Source: Littorina saxatilis (Eukaryota > Mollusca > Gastropoda > Littorinimorpha > Littorinidae). From it: a stretch of DNA of 64,000 nt. Of this stretch, positions 36,101 to 46,384 are shown one piece after another. The DNA is taken from contig NC_090246.1 in assembly GCF_037325665.1 (NCBI RefSeq), positions 41,286,696 through 41,350,695 on the forward strand. The letters are read 5' to 3'. A program made the translations under genes and the position numbers. The notes under the pieces are model-generated. The model was not told the origin of the DNA, searched no databases, and was given only the letters and a program-made list of their open reading frames with translations. The first letter of the stretch is position 1. The number at the start of each line of letters is the position of its first letter.

Positions 36101-39100
36101 GAGCGGAAGAGTCCGCAGCCACCACCCCTTCGGGGAAAAAACGAGACGCTACTTCCACCGCGATGTCAAGAACAGACTTGAGCTTCGACGGAAACACGCC
36201 CCGAGACTCCTCGTTGACCCCTGATGGAGCATCAGAATAGACACACATGGAGCCATGACCAAAGCCACAGTTCCGGAAGCAGAAGCATGCCCTGGCAAAC
36301 CGGAAACCGGAAATGCCTGTGCACGAACATCATCCTGCAACCCAGAACCTTGTGAAGGTAAGGGTAGGCAGGACGACCATCCGTAAAAAACCCGGAGCTG
36401 GATGAGCTGACGTCACTCCCTCATCCGAGTGGAGTGATGCCTGCTCAAGCCTAGGCACCAAAAGGCCGGAAGGCGTACGCTGGAATCCACCCTCTGGTAT
36501 CCGGAAGGAAGCACCAGAAGAGGAAGCAGCATGTCCGGCCGAAACCGGAAGTGTAGCCGACGAAACCGCGGAATGCGGAATTGAAGACTGCCCTGGTTGA
36601 CTTCGAGATCCGGAAGGACCGGAAAATCAGTGAATACTCCATACTGACGCAGCCGCCGTAGCGTGCCTGCGTGGACGGATCATCACTTCTGGCGAGTGCC
36701 GGTAGTGTAGCCGACAGAACCGCGCAATGCGGAAGCGAAGGCTGCACTGAAACCAAAAACACCAGTTCCGGAAGCAGAAGCATGCCCTGGCAAACCGGAA
36801 ACCGGAAATGCCTGTACACGAACATCATCCTGCAGCCCAGAACCTTGTGAAGGTAAAGGGTAGGCAGGACGACCATCCGCAAAAACCGGAGCTGGATGAG
36901 CTGACGTCACTCCCCCATCAGAGTGGAGTGATGCCTGCTCAAGCCTAGGCACTAACTGGCCGGAAGGCGTACGCTGGAATCCACCCACTGGTATCCGGAA
37001 GGAAGCACCAGAAGAGGAAGCAGCGTGTCCGGCCGAAACCGGAAGTGTAGCCGTCGAAACCGCGCAATGCGGAAGTGAAGGCTGCACTGGTTGACTTCGT
37101 GATCCGGAAGGACCGGAAGTCAGTGAATACTCCATCCTGCCGCGACCGCCTTAGCGTGCCGGAGCGGACGGATCATCACTTCCGGCAAGTGCCGGTAGTG
37201 TAGCCGACGAAACCGCGCAATGCGGAAGCGAAGGCTGCACTGGTTGACTTCGCGATCCGGAAGGACCGGAAGTCAGTGAATACTCCATCCTGCCGCGACC
37301 GCCTTAGCGTGCCGGAGCGGACGGATCATCACTTCCGGCAAGTGCCGGAAATGCGGCAGCCGAAACCGACTGCCGCAGCTGTTCGATCAAATCCGGGGCC
37401 TCGTAGGTTATCGCCGGAAATGAAAGATCAGCATGGTATCGGTCGTGACCCGATGCGAAAGAGCTGTCTCCCGAGAGAGAACGTCCAGGCGCCTCACGAG
37501 GGCTATCGGACCAGCTCTGCTTACCAGCCGCAGCTGAAGAGGGAGGACGCTGCTCCAAACCGGAAATGGAACGGCAAAGACACGGAAGCCAACTCCCGGA
37601 CGTCACTGCCAGATGCCGGAAACGCCAAAAAACTGGCGACGGAACGCTGGAACTCTGCTTGCACCAAGCTGCGGATTCCCGGAACCAGTGTCTAAAACAG
37701 AAAGGAACCAACGCACCCTGCACAGGTGCTAACAACGAGGACGAAGTCTCCGTAGTAGAGAACCGGAGCAGACGTAACCATAGCGCTAGGCGCCACAAAA
37801 GATAGCAGAAGTAGTAACAGCGCTAGGCGCCGAAAAAAGGTACAGACAACAAATAGTTACGTTCTTGGTCTGTACAAGTAAAACTGCTAAAGAAGAAGCC
37901 TAAGGCTTAAAATTTCCCCATGGGGTCTGACTTGCCACAGCGGTTGTCTGAATCAGACATGCTGTCAAATCCATGTAAACAACACGAAAACATTTTACTG
38001 AACGTAAGTCTAAACGACTGAAAACTCAGTAAAAAACACACACTTTCGCGTCAACAAAATACGATAGCTACACTTGCCCAACAAAAACAGAGGCACGTAA
38101 AGCTACAAACAAAGTCACACGAGCTAGAAAACTAACTCACACCACAAAATGGCGAAACACGCAAGTAACTGACATACAAGTCAACGACGCGTGACAACGC
38201 GAAAAAAATTTACTGACACGTAAGTCTAAACGACTGAACACAGTAAACACACACTCTTTCGCGTCAACAAAATACTATAGCTACACTTGCCCAACACAGA
38301 AAGGGGCACGCAGAGCTACGAGCAAAGTCATACGAGCTAGCTAACTAACTCACACAACAAAATGGCTAAACACGCAAGTCACTGACACACAAGTCCGCAA
38401 AAAAACGGACAACGTACAGTAACGAAAACAGCGCAAACAACCAACAACAAACGGGAACGAGCTCACCAAACTGTAGGCAAGGCGAGCAGAAAAGCTGGGT
38501 AACGTGGCCGGCGGGTGTCACTCAAACACACAAGGTCAGCCACAGAGCGTCAAAAAGTGAACCGTCCTCTCCGAGGTGAAAAGAACGTATGAGATAGGCA
38601 CGTGTTCCTAGAGGAAGTGACGTGGCACACTCCCGTATGGGAGGTAACTCCCAGTGTGCTGGCCCATTACCAAAGCTACTTTCACTTTCGTTTTGGTGAT
38701 GGGTTGCTTCCCTTTAAAAATTTTAGCCGGGTAAGCGTTTTTCAGTGATAAGCATCTCAGGTGACTCAATGCTAATGTGATTCGGAGTAAGAATATGTTA
38801 TTTAATGTCACATAACACAAACATAATCATAGACTAAGGGATTATTCGGTGTTAAGTTACATGTATGAGTAAAAATTGACGTCAACATAGTTTATTATCT
38901 TTTCTTTCTTTTCTGTGGATGCTTTTTTTTTAAGGCTGCTTAACAACCAAGATATGGTTTAATGCAGGTCAACAAACAAACAAAAACCCACTTAATCTAT
39001 TGCTTGAATGTAACTTTACTCGGTAAAAACAAAAATTCACAAAGAAGGTGAGTGTTTTCAGACTAAGAGTGAATAATTATGTATTAGGATGAGTTTTAAC

Positions 39101-41963
39101 AGTATGTGTTTGAATCACAATGTAACATAACACACACATGATCAACAGCATTAGGAATGCTATTTCAGGACACAAAAAAGTTTGTTTCATCGGTCCAGCA
39201 TTTAATTTTTTTTTAAATTTTCTTCCTTCCCTGGACACTATCAACTGAGACAACATCCAGTGAAGTTTGCAGAACAGAGTGGTGTGGACTCAGCTGACAA
39301 TACTGTGACCTGCATTTCCAGGGGTAAGAGTACAAGGACTTCAATACATTCAGGAAGAAATTGTGAGAATTGAGGCACTGGGGATTTATTTTTTTTGTTT
39401 GTTTCAGTACCGATGATACTAGTTTTTGTTTAAATGTACACGAATATATTAACATGCATGGTAATTTATGTTTAATTCAATCAAATTGATGATTTTCATG
39501 AGATTAGTTATGTGGAACTGGTACGCTTTGAATATCACCTCGGAATTTCTTGTTATTTTGTGTTGCAGATTCAAGCCCTCATTGGTGATGGTGCAGAAGT
39601 ACATTTCCTGAAGAAACAGCGTGAAAGCAAACAGACTTCTATGTGTAGCCCTTTGTTCCCATGCACTAAGATTTCTGAAGCTGTACTGTTGTCATGTATT
39701 TGTTTAGCATGAGGTCAACCAGCCTAGATGCATTCCCTCCATAATAAAAAAAAACAATAAAAAATAATACGAGTGGGTGGAACGCTGTTTTGTTAATATT
39801 TCAAAACTGTCATTGATTTTCATGTATGCAGAGGCTCTTCTATTCCATCTGTCAGTGCCACATCTGTGGTTAGCAGCTTCATGTTTGTTTTTGAGTTCAT
39901 GTTGTGCTGTTGTCTAGTTACAATCTGAAAGATAGGAAAGGCTGGTTGGTAGCAAAGTTTGGTTGGTAGGACATTTTTGGTTGTTGCCCAATGTTTTGTC
40001 TAACATTTGCTGTTTTGTTTGAGTATTTCTCTTTTGATTACTAAGGTGTAGCTGAAGTAATAACAAAAGTTGAATGGATATGTTTGCCTTTCCCTTATTC
40101 GGGATATTTTGTTTGTTGCCTAAAACTGGCTCTGAATCCACTTAAATTCAATTATTTCACTGTCTTAAGCACTCAATAGGTCATTCAATATTAAGAGAAT
40201 GTTTTCTTCAATTACTAGTACGATTTAAGTGATTAAGAGGCTGTATAACAATTATTTCACCTTCAAATAGCACTAGTTGGTGTAAAGTTACTTGCATACG
40301 TCTTTTCTTGTTATTTATTCTTTCCCTTTATCACTTGGACTCACATTTTTGGATGTGAAATATGTTTATATCTATGTATTTACTTGTAGAACATTTAATT
40401 CTGGATGGATTTCTTTTTCTGGTGAAAAATGGGTAAGAAAAAGGATAGGTCACAGTGTTATGTTACATGCATGTATTGCTAGGTTTTCTATTTTATACAT
40501 TAAAACGAGTAAAACAATTGTTGGGATACTTTAACCTTAATACTTTAACTGAAGTATTTCATACCTTGACAATGTAGGAGCCTTTAATACAGTACATTTA
40601 CTTAGTCATTTTACCTTGAAATTAGGAACGCCTGATGTTGTAAATGCATGGTGCATTATAACATAATTCAGAAATTGGAAAAATGAACTTTTTCTTCTTA
40701 CAATTAAATATAAAGATAAGGCTTAACATATTTGAAGACTTTTTGTTTGTTTATTTTACTTAAATATGTTACTTTTTTAACATTGTGAGTCAAATGTTCT
40801 GCTTTGTGTAAAGTTACGTACATGCAACAGTTACATGCAGTTTTCAATACTGTATCAGACTAGAACACTGTTGTTATGATTTAATCATTGAAAGTACACT
40901 TGTAGCAGGCTGTTAAAGTTAAATAAAGACCTGGAATTAAACTGGATTTGTTTTAAGTTGATGTTGATTGAAAGGGTCACGGTGTTACCGTTACATGCAA
41001 ACCAAATACATTTTTTTCAAATACTACTCAGTAAATAGCCCATTTGAAATTTCTTTTGGTAGGAAGTATCAAGATAACTATATGCTCCAATTTAAGTAAA
41101 AAAGATTGTTTTATGACAAAATTATATTTGTCATGCTCATGTCACAGAGACTGGACACTATTCTGTACTCTTGACCATATATATATATATACTCAAGACT
41201 GAAATGTTTCCTGGTAAAATTAAGAAGTGAAATTATTTATGGACGAAAAGCATGTCAGTTTCTTGCATGTGAAGAAAATTGGTGGTAAAATTTAATAGAT
41301 TTCACCCCCAAAATCGAATTCTTCGAAAACGTGTACTGAGTGGTTACGTCCCTTGAGTAAGAAGAAAAACATTATTTTTAGGATGAATTAAATTTCTAAG
41401 TTAAATAAAACAAATTGGTTGGACAAATTTGGCCCCATGAATGTAAGGTATACAAGGTCGCTCATCAGTACTATCGAAGGGTGTTTTTTTGTTCAGTGTA
41501 GAGTTTATACTAGATCAACGAGGCCGAGAAGCGAAATATCAACACGGCGAAAGATGAAAACGTCACACCGGCAAAGAGTCGATGATGTATAATTCAGCTC
41601 CCTTTGACTTAAAATCGTGTATACAGACAATTTCAGTATGTCAACTATTGTTAATTTTGACTGAAACACGTTTCATTACGAAAGGTTACAGTCTTTCACG
41701 AACACGTCAATCTACATTGCTGGGCACTCGACAGCCAATGACAACCATCCACGCCTTTCGTATTGTAGTCTGCTTCATTCGCTCGTAACTTTTCATTTCT
41801 GATCAGAAAGTAGCCTATACATAGCTTTCCGAATACGCTTGTGTACTTAAAGGCGTTTATTGCTACAAATTGCCATTGAAATAACTACTTACCCGCCTAA
41901 AATGTGTACGAAGAGCAACAAAAGGTTCACCGCGAAGAAACACAACGAGACCGTGGACGCCAT
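15149..41963 (-). CDS. DNAJB11: DnaJ homolog subfamily B member 11 (ER co-chaperone ERdj3), 10 exons
   Basis: Soluble ER-lumen Hsp40 that delivers unfolded clients to BiP and stimulates its ATPase. Exons: 41893-41963, 27781-27937, 27123-27214, 25499-25625, 20428-20570, 19218-19300, 18853-18910, 17722-17833, 17043-17202, 15149-15207. All phases close, giving 353 aa (human protein 358). Visible: hydrophobic signal peptide (residues 1-22); J domain with HPD at 54-56; Gly/Phe-rich linker ([11 protein letters not shown]); two C-x-C/C-x-x-C pairs (166/168 and 190/193, KCNC and CDEC) as in ERdj3; C-terminal client-binding domains with [14 protein letters not shown] and [13 protein letters not shown]; an N-x-T glycosylation site (YANVTV). 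Start: first ATG ahead of the signal peptide. Intron 6 uses a GC donor. Introns 1, 4, 7 and 9 carry mobile elements. The last exon is inferred from phase, length and a downstream AATAAA; its 20 residues match the family only weakly. Exons 1-9 are secure. Confidence 0.93.
15544..16652 (+). mobile_element. family-B element, copy 1 (internally duplicated), in DNAJB11 intron 9
   Basis: Starts AACAAGAAGGGCAAAGCCC then GACTCACATGC; ends GCATGTGAGTC plus AAAAATGA. The body is two tandem units (about 15660-16160 and 16165-16650). Each carries CCTTGACCTTGAAGCAAGGTC motifs and ends in a GGAC-rich run: (GGAC)n in the second unit, a looser version in the first. Non-coding. The inverted subterminal GACTCACATGC/GCATGTGAGTC and the sequence match with 24485-25240 define the family. 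Confidence 0.75.
18243..18615 (-). repeat. SINE-like interspersed repeat S2, copy 2, in DNAJB11 intron 7
   Basis: Reverse copy of the repeat at 2221-2638, running from the CCCCCGTGGG head (near 18612) to GACGTTAAACACCAAATAAA (near 18255). It lacks the 24-bp internal duplication of copy 1, so that duplication is specific to copy 1. Confidence 0.7.
21086..24079 (-). mobile_element. L2/CR1-type LINE, 5'-truncated, with open endonuclease-end and reverse transcriptase frame
   Basis: Non-LTR retrotransposon. One open frame on the minus strand runs from near 24070 to the stop at 21594 (about 820 codons). It holds the end of an endonuclease domain ([11 protein letters not shown], then [11 protein letters not shown]) and a full reverse transcriptase: [63 protein letters not shown]. 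The C-terminal region ([36 protein letters not shown]) is typical of L2/CR1-like elements. The start of the endonuclease is missing. The 3' end is an (ATT)n tail at 21086-21100. TCTATA flanks both sides (21081-21086, 24080-24085). The intact frame implies a recent insertion. Confidence 0.9.
24485..25240 (+). mobile_element. family-B element, copy 2, nested in family-A copy A2
   Basis: Single-unit version of the element at 15544-16652. It has the same AACAAGAAGGGCAAAGCCC and GACTCACATGC start, GACCTTGACC-rich body, GGACG-rich run and GCATGTGAGTC end. It interrupts A2 between its TTTATCAAAA and AAAAACGTCTGG blocks. Confidence 0.78.
25914..26093. repeat. foldback (MITE-like) inverted repeat in DNAJB11 intron 3
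   Basis: Arms of about 82 bp run from GATGTTTGATGGGTTGTTGAC to TTTATTGACC and back, roughly 88-90% identical, with a loop of about 15 nt containing GGCCGAAGGCC. There is no coding capacity. Confidence 0.8.
28618..29300 (+). mobile_element. piggyBac-type miniature element with terminal repeats and TTAA flank
   Basis: 683 bp in DNAJB11 intron 1. Ends are CCCTCTTGGCAC (28618-28629) and, reversed, CTCTCTTGGCAC (29289-29300). TTAA follows on the right and TCAA precedes on the left, as expected for a decayed TTAA target duplication. Inside, at 28814-28903 on the plus strand, a 29-codon frame ([14 protein letters not shown]...) resembles the acidic start of a piggyBac transposase. The rest of the transposase is absent, so this is a deletion derivative. 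Confidence 0.65.
29466..30134. repeat. inverted-repeat-flanked unit with GTGCACG array
   Basis: A 45-bp block ending TAGCGTGTTAAATTCATAGC (29466-29512) is repeated in inverse orientation at about 30090-30134. Between the arms, at 29855-30010, GTGCAC or ATGCACG motifs recur about eight times with TTACG or CTACG spacers. Non-autonomous element or foldback; no gene. Confidence 0.6.
30272..30702. repeat. near-perfect 185-bp inverted repeat (foldback element)
   Basis: Arms 30272-30456 and 30518-30702 begin GGTGTCACGAAATTTTC and differ at only about two positions. The loop is about 61 nt. This may be a very recent MITE, or arms kept alike by gene conversion. It lies in DNAJB11 intron 1. Confidence 0.9.
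30703..30987. repeat. second, diverged member of the GGTGTCACG foldback family
   Basis: Directly abuts the previous element. It starts GGTGTCACGATTTCATCTTTC and ends GGCGAAACGCGAAACGTGACAC. A related half-end lies reversed at about 41545-41575, with a shared GGTCAAGAGTAC block at about 30760 and, inverted, at about 41165. Confidence 0.5.
32779..38807 (-). mobile_element. DIRS-type (tyrosine-recombinase) retroelement, broken
   Basis: Fossil retroelement of about 6.0 kb in DNAJB11 intron 1. Its parts, in minus-strand order, are a gag-like/ORF1 region (about 37900-35150), a reverse transcriptase remnant (about 34850-34200, with [12 protein letters not shown]) and a tyrosine recombinase remnant (about 34350-33200, with [22 protein letters not shown] and [14 protein letters not shown]). 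Inverted terminal repeats of about 200 bp lie at 32822-33022 and 38588-38783. An internal complementary region (33077-33166) matches the two outer ends joined together, as in DIRS-1. The element is broken in several places; the well-matched terminal repeats suggest moderate age. Confidence 0.85.
36260..37370. repeat. tandem duplications inside the DIRS-type element
   Basis: Blocks such as the text around AGAACCTTGTGAAGGTA recur about 495 bp apart (about 36345 and 36838). The TCATCACTTCCGGC-type block recurs near 36676, 37169 and 37323. The region is a GC-rich array of CCGGAA-bearing units within the ORF1-like part. Confidence 0.7.
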
Positions 41964-42115
41964 CTTCAAACTTCCTGCCACGGTAATCGAAAGGTTGTTT
42001 GGGTAAAACCGGAAACCGGTTTCTCTGTGTGTTAAGTGATGATTGGCTGTTTCCACGCTAGTCACCGTCATTCATCCATTGGCACATGAAAAAAACAGTA
42101 ACAGCAGCACCGAGC
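41964..42115 (-). promoter_or_regulatory. DNAJB11 promoter region with CCAAT box and ER-stress-like motifs
   Basis: Just upstream of the DNAJB11 start lies a CCAAT box (ATTGG on the plus strand, 42042-42046), followed six bases later by CCACG (42053-42057). A second ATTGG lies at about 42078, and a TGACGT core at about 42120. CCAAT plus CCACG is the composition of ER-stress response elements, which in vertebrates control DNAJB11. The spacing here fits neither the ERSE (N9) nor the ERSE-II (N1) consensus, so the motif assignment is tentative; the promoter position itself is a reasonable inference. Confidence 0.4.
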
Positions 42116-42119
42116 TGGT

Positions 42120-43060
42120 CAACGTCATTTTGTTGTTTTTCACTGAAGCTTTCTGGTGCTTTCAATACGTTAACTTAGTTCTCAGATTTATTGTTTTCCT
42201 TTTTTTTTCACATGGTTGTTAAATTACATGATAATGTGTGACCGTATATTATAGTCAGTCCAGCTCGACACCGATTGACCAAAAAATACAGATTTCACTA
42301 ATACATTTTGCCTGCGACATTTTCAGAGTGTGTTGAAACAAGTTCGAAAAAAAATAGAAAAATCAATTGGATAGACTTTATGATACAGAATTTTAAATAT
42401 GATGACAAGCCAAGAATCATGTAAACGAGGGTGCGGGTAATTGAATGGGGTATCTGACCGATCAGTTACAATCACAGAACCTTTTTTGTAAGCGTTATTA
42501 ACCCCTAGTTTACGTTTGTTGTAATGATATGTTTCTCTTTGAATTATCGTAACGGGTCTTTCCGATATGGCATGAAATAGCGTAATTACATGACGTTTAC
42601 GTGGGCTAAAATTAGATCAGTTTCTCAATTCGCATGAAATATTTCTTGAAGCATCGATATCCGAGCGATTTTAACAAAATATAAGACAATACAGAGCAGA
42701 GTCCACACAGTCACATATAAAACAAAAATTAAAAACAGTTTATATTTACCGTGACATTTTGTTTACAGTTCTGCAAAACGTTCCATTACCCTCATTTTGA
42801 AAAACTTGATGGCATAGAAGAGGTAACAGTGATCATACTCTGAAAAATATGCATGTTGAGTTATATATATAAGCGTGTCAAAGTGTTCACAATCTGCCAT
42901 GTCCAAACATAGACTATAACTTCAGAAATTTAAAATTGTCATGGCAACCGCGCATTATTCAATCGCCTGCGCAGGTAGACTGGTTGAGTGAATCGGATTT
43001 GATCAAACTTTCGCACAAAAACTCCTCTTTTCTTTGAATAACTGAAGAAAGGAGGAATAA
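42120..43060. other. non-coding AT-rich stretch upstream of DNAJB11
   Basis: No gene or organised repeat seen beyond the promoter-proximal motifs. Confidence 0.4.
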
Positions 43061-43062
43061 AG

Positions 43063-43209
43063 AGGTTACATACCGGCTCGTCTCAGTGATTATTAAAAAT
43101 AATGGTCTCAGTTCGCGGTCATGAAAAAGCTCGCTGAAGCTCGCATTTTTCATGATCCGCTAACTTCGACCATTATTTTTAATAATCACTGAGACTCGGC
43201 ATGTAACCT
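43063..43209. repeat. foldback inverted repeat, about 44-bp outer arms
   Basis: AGGTTACATACCGGCTCGTC...AATAATGGTC pairs with GACCATTATT...GAGACTCGGCATGTAACCT; an imperfect inner stem (CATGAAAAAGCTCG against CGCATTTTTCATG) extends it. MITE-like, non-coding. Confidence 0.75.
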
Positions 43210-43764
43210 CTACGTCTCTCCGTCTTTCTCTCGCTCACACACATTTTGTTTCATTCTTTTAAAAAGTCTCTTTTTTTATCACTAAATCAATGCTTCAGTC
43301 AAGTTCTGTGTACGTATTTTACTGACTGACACACTGTTCCGTTTTGACAATTTACATTTAAGCCGACAGGTTGACAGAACGTCAGTTTCAATTAAGCTTC
43401 AAACGGTTCCTTTGTTTCTGCCCTTTTTTTCTTACTTACTTTCTTTCTTTCTTTTTTTCTTCGCTTTTTTGTGTGCGATTCTTTTACTTTTTCTTCGCCT
43501 TTTATTCTGTTCTCGTGATCAGCTGTTTCTTTCTTTTCCTCTTCTTCAGACGGAAACTAAATGATCACTTCTACCGCTTGTAGCATGCAGGTGTCTTCAC
43601 TTCTGATTCTCTTCTAACACAGTTTTTAAATGCACATGACAAAAGCGTGAAAAAGCAGAACAAGCCGGGAAACTTGTGAAGGATTCCATTAGTCTCAGTT
43701 GGGGATTCAGTCCCAAACGCAAAGGACAGACAGTGATTTGGGGATTGACTGGCTGGTATGATAA

Positions 43765-43765
<1 letters not shown>

Positions 43766-43810
<45 letters not shown>

Positions 43811-43893
43811 CATGTCCGCCTCTGTATGTGTGTGTGTGAGTGTGCCGGTGTGTGTGTGTGTGTGTGTGTTCGTCAATTTGTGTGTGTGTGTCA

Positions 43894-43928
<35 letters not shown>

Positions 43929-43952
43929 TGTGTGTGTGCCGTGTTCGCGCGC

Positions 43953-43993
<41 letters not shown>
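43766..43993. repeat. (GT)n microsatellite cluster
   Basis: Interrupted GT tracts, including a CGCGCGCG core near 43946. They generate Cys-Val and His-Thr frames of up to 224 codons that are not genes. Confidence 0.95.
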
Positions 43994-43997
<4 letters not shown>

Positions 43998-43999
43998 GC

Positions 44000-44728
44000 C
44001 AATTGCTTCTCAGCGGGCACACTCACATTTATACACATCATTTGCACGTGTACAAAAAACCCATATTTATTTCTGTATATTCTAAACAGCTCCTGAAAAT
44101 AGATGTACGTATGTACAATAAAGCATGGGTCTCAGTTCTCAGTGTTTTCCTTTTTTCGTGTTTTTTTCTTTCTGTTTCTTCCCTATTTCCAAATAATTAT
44201 AATATAGGCTACAAACAAAAACATCATTTGTTTACAATACTTACAGACCAAATCAAGCAGCAAGCAGCAAACAAGGTGCTAGCCGAAATACAACTCACAT
44301 ATGTTTCAGAAATGCACACACATCAATTGATGAAAGTGAAATTTAACTAATTGAACAATATAAATGTACCCAATCAAAGAGTACATTGAAAAATACCGCG
44401 AAACGGACAACAACAAATTAATTTCTTATCACTTCAAGTTTAAGTGGACATTTCTCTGTGTCAGTAAATCTGTCTTGGTAATACATGTATATCAAAAATG
44501 ATCTGGGTAGCAACAATTCTCCTCCAATCAGTACGAATAAGTACCTCTCACATTGACAAAAAATGCATTTATTATTAGTATATTACTGCTGGGCTGCACT
44601 AAACTGAACATGAGGTTACTTGAGCTCAGCAAGCTTGCACACACTCACGAATTAACGAATTCACGCACACATTGACGTACGCACGCACTCACACACCAAA
44701 GACACGAGTTTAATAATAACTGTCTCCG

Positions 44729-44803
<75 letters not shown>

Positions 44804-46384
44804 CTACAGGTACACGTTGTTTTTGGTAGGCTATTTATCGGTTCAAGTATTTTGAATGTTAGCCTTTAAAAGCCGTATGTCTTCTGAACATAAACGCATT
44901 AAACTAAAAAGAGTGTGCTGGTTATAATTTAATTTTGAAATTACAATTATTATCATCAAAACATTTGACTCAATTCAGTCAAACTTTAACTGTACATACA
45001 TGTATCTATCACATTGCTATTGCACTGATCGGCCAAAGAGGTTTTTTCCTGTTTCTGCTTTATCAGTAAAAACGTTGATTGTATAATGTACGTGTCATGA
45101 CTGTGACGTTCAGTTTTTAAGTGGGATAGTAACCAAAAACTCCCACCAGGCAGACATACATATCATTATATCCTTTAACTGCGTTTAGGTTCATCGATAT
45201 TGTCTTAAGATTGACATTTTGCAGGACGGCTTTTGATCATTCTGATGATAACATACGGACCAACAGTTCATTGGTGTAAATAAGCTAGTCCTTAAATTAC
45301 AAGCCAAAGAAGGTAGTAAACGAGAATGCTTTTTTTTCTGTTCTTTTCTATTTTTAGAGACATGCAAGTTCAGCGGTTTTGAGCTAAAATGGCAGTCAAA
45401 ACTTGTAAACCGAGTTAAAATTTCATATTGCGTATCAGCAGTGCCATCTTTTTCATTTAGTGTGTGTAAGCCCGCAGTCTGCACATGCAAACAAGCTGAC
45501 GTTCGACAGTCATTTTTCTAGGTTTTCGTGAAAATAGCATACATCTGTTGCATCTGTAAAAATCGTTAACCAAGATTACACTGGTTTCAAAGTAGTCATA
45601 AATGTTAATACCATGTTTATACAGTGTACGGTAACTGTCGGCCGTTACTTTCTTTTCCTTAGCTTGGCTTTTCATATGTAGGCCTACGTTCAATACTTTC
45701 ATCTTCTTCCGCTTTGCCGGTCTGGTACTAAGAGGTCACGGGTACTGGGGTATGCTTTACTTCGATACAGTCTTTTCATGTTGAAGTTCTGGAGCTCCTG
45801 GCATTAATACTGGTGATCGATGTTGTCTCACTGATTGGATCCTGGAAACAAAGAAAAAGATATATAACAAAATATAACTCGAAATGTATTAATGTGGGCT
45901 CCGTCTGTCAGCATTTCCTAGTTGCCAATGTGCATTCCTTGACTGTCCCACCCACCCCCTTCGCATCCTCAACCGGCAGTGGTTCGCAGGTGTATGTGTG
46001 AAACCTATACTCACATACCTTACACATACTTTAAACAACAACAACAACAACAAAAACAATAAACAACTTCAGGCAAATATGTTTCCGATCCCTTATGCGC
46101 CCATGTGTTGGCGCCCTGTGGAGATCTATTCCCGCCCCTCTCCCGGTCTTAAACTGATTGCCGTACAAAAGTTCTTCTAAATGACATTATCGTACGCTTC
46201 TCAGCGCACAAATGTAGAGAGCTCACGTGTACTCGCTTGCACACAAGTCTTCCATCTAATGTTATTGTAAAGCTAGTACCGTCCACCACACCACACTGGA
46301 ACAAGGGAGTGGTGCATTGAATAACAATCAACAAACGCACACAAAGGCAGTTTAACCAAAAAAGATATCCCAGGGAGATCGCTC
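44000..46384. other. intergenic stretch between DNAJB11 and the transporter
   Basis: Contains a long (CA)n tract at about 44731-44801. No exon, transposon end or structured repeat was recognised. Frames of 81-99 codons near 45191-45702 lack motifs. Confidence 0.45.

Larger units (their letters stand above)
31735..41000. repeat. degenerate satellite with hairpin motif every ~150-200 bp, split by the DIRS element
   Basis: The half-motif GCATGTAACTTTACAC or its complement GTGTAAAGTTACATGC recurs near 31740, 31900/31930, 32080/32112, 32263/32292, 32412/32442, 32633/32662, 38812/38852, 39006, 39121, 40272, 40458, 40806 and 40982. Often a forward and a reverse half are 20-40 bp apart, so each unit could fold. 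Copies are diverged. The insertion at 32779-38807 interrupts the array. Confidence 0.55.

Noticed and set aside
34873-36181. Plus-strand frames of up to 178 codons
   Set aside because: They are shadows opposite the minus-strand coding remnants of the DIRS-type element, whose GC-rich composition keeps opposite frames open.
36260-37370. CRISPR-like array of regularly recurring CCGGAA blocks
   Set aside because: Units are hundreds of bases long, uneven, and lie in a eukaryotic retroelement; there is no short repeat-spacer pattern.
30703-41575. A single 10.9-kb transposon bounded by GGTGTCACG-type ends
   Set aside because: The two ends match over only about 24 bp, a nearer matching end exists at 30987, and the interior is satellite plus an unrelated retroelement, so separate small elements are the simpler reading.
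45191-45702. Two minus-strand frames of 81-99 codons upstream of DNAJB11
   Set aside because: They lack motifs and compositional support; no adjacent exon could be joined.
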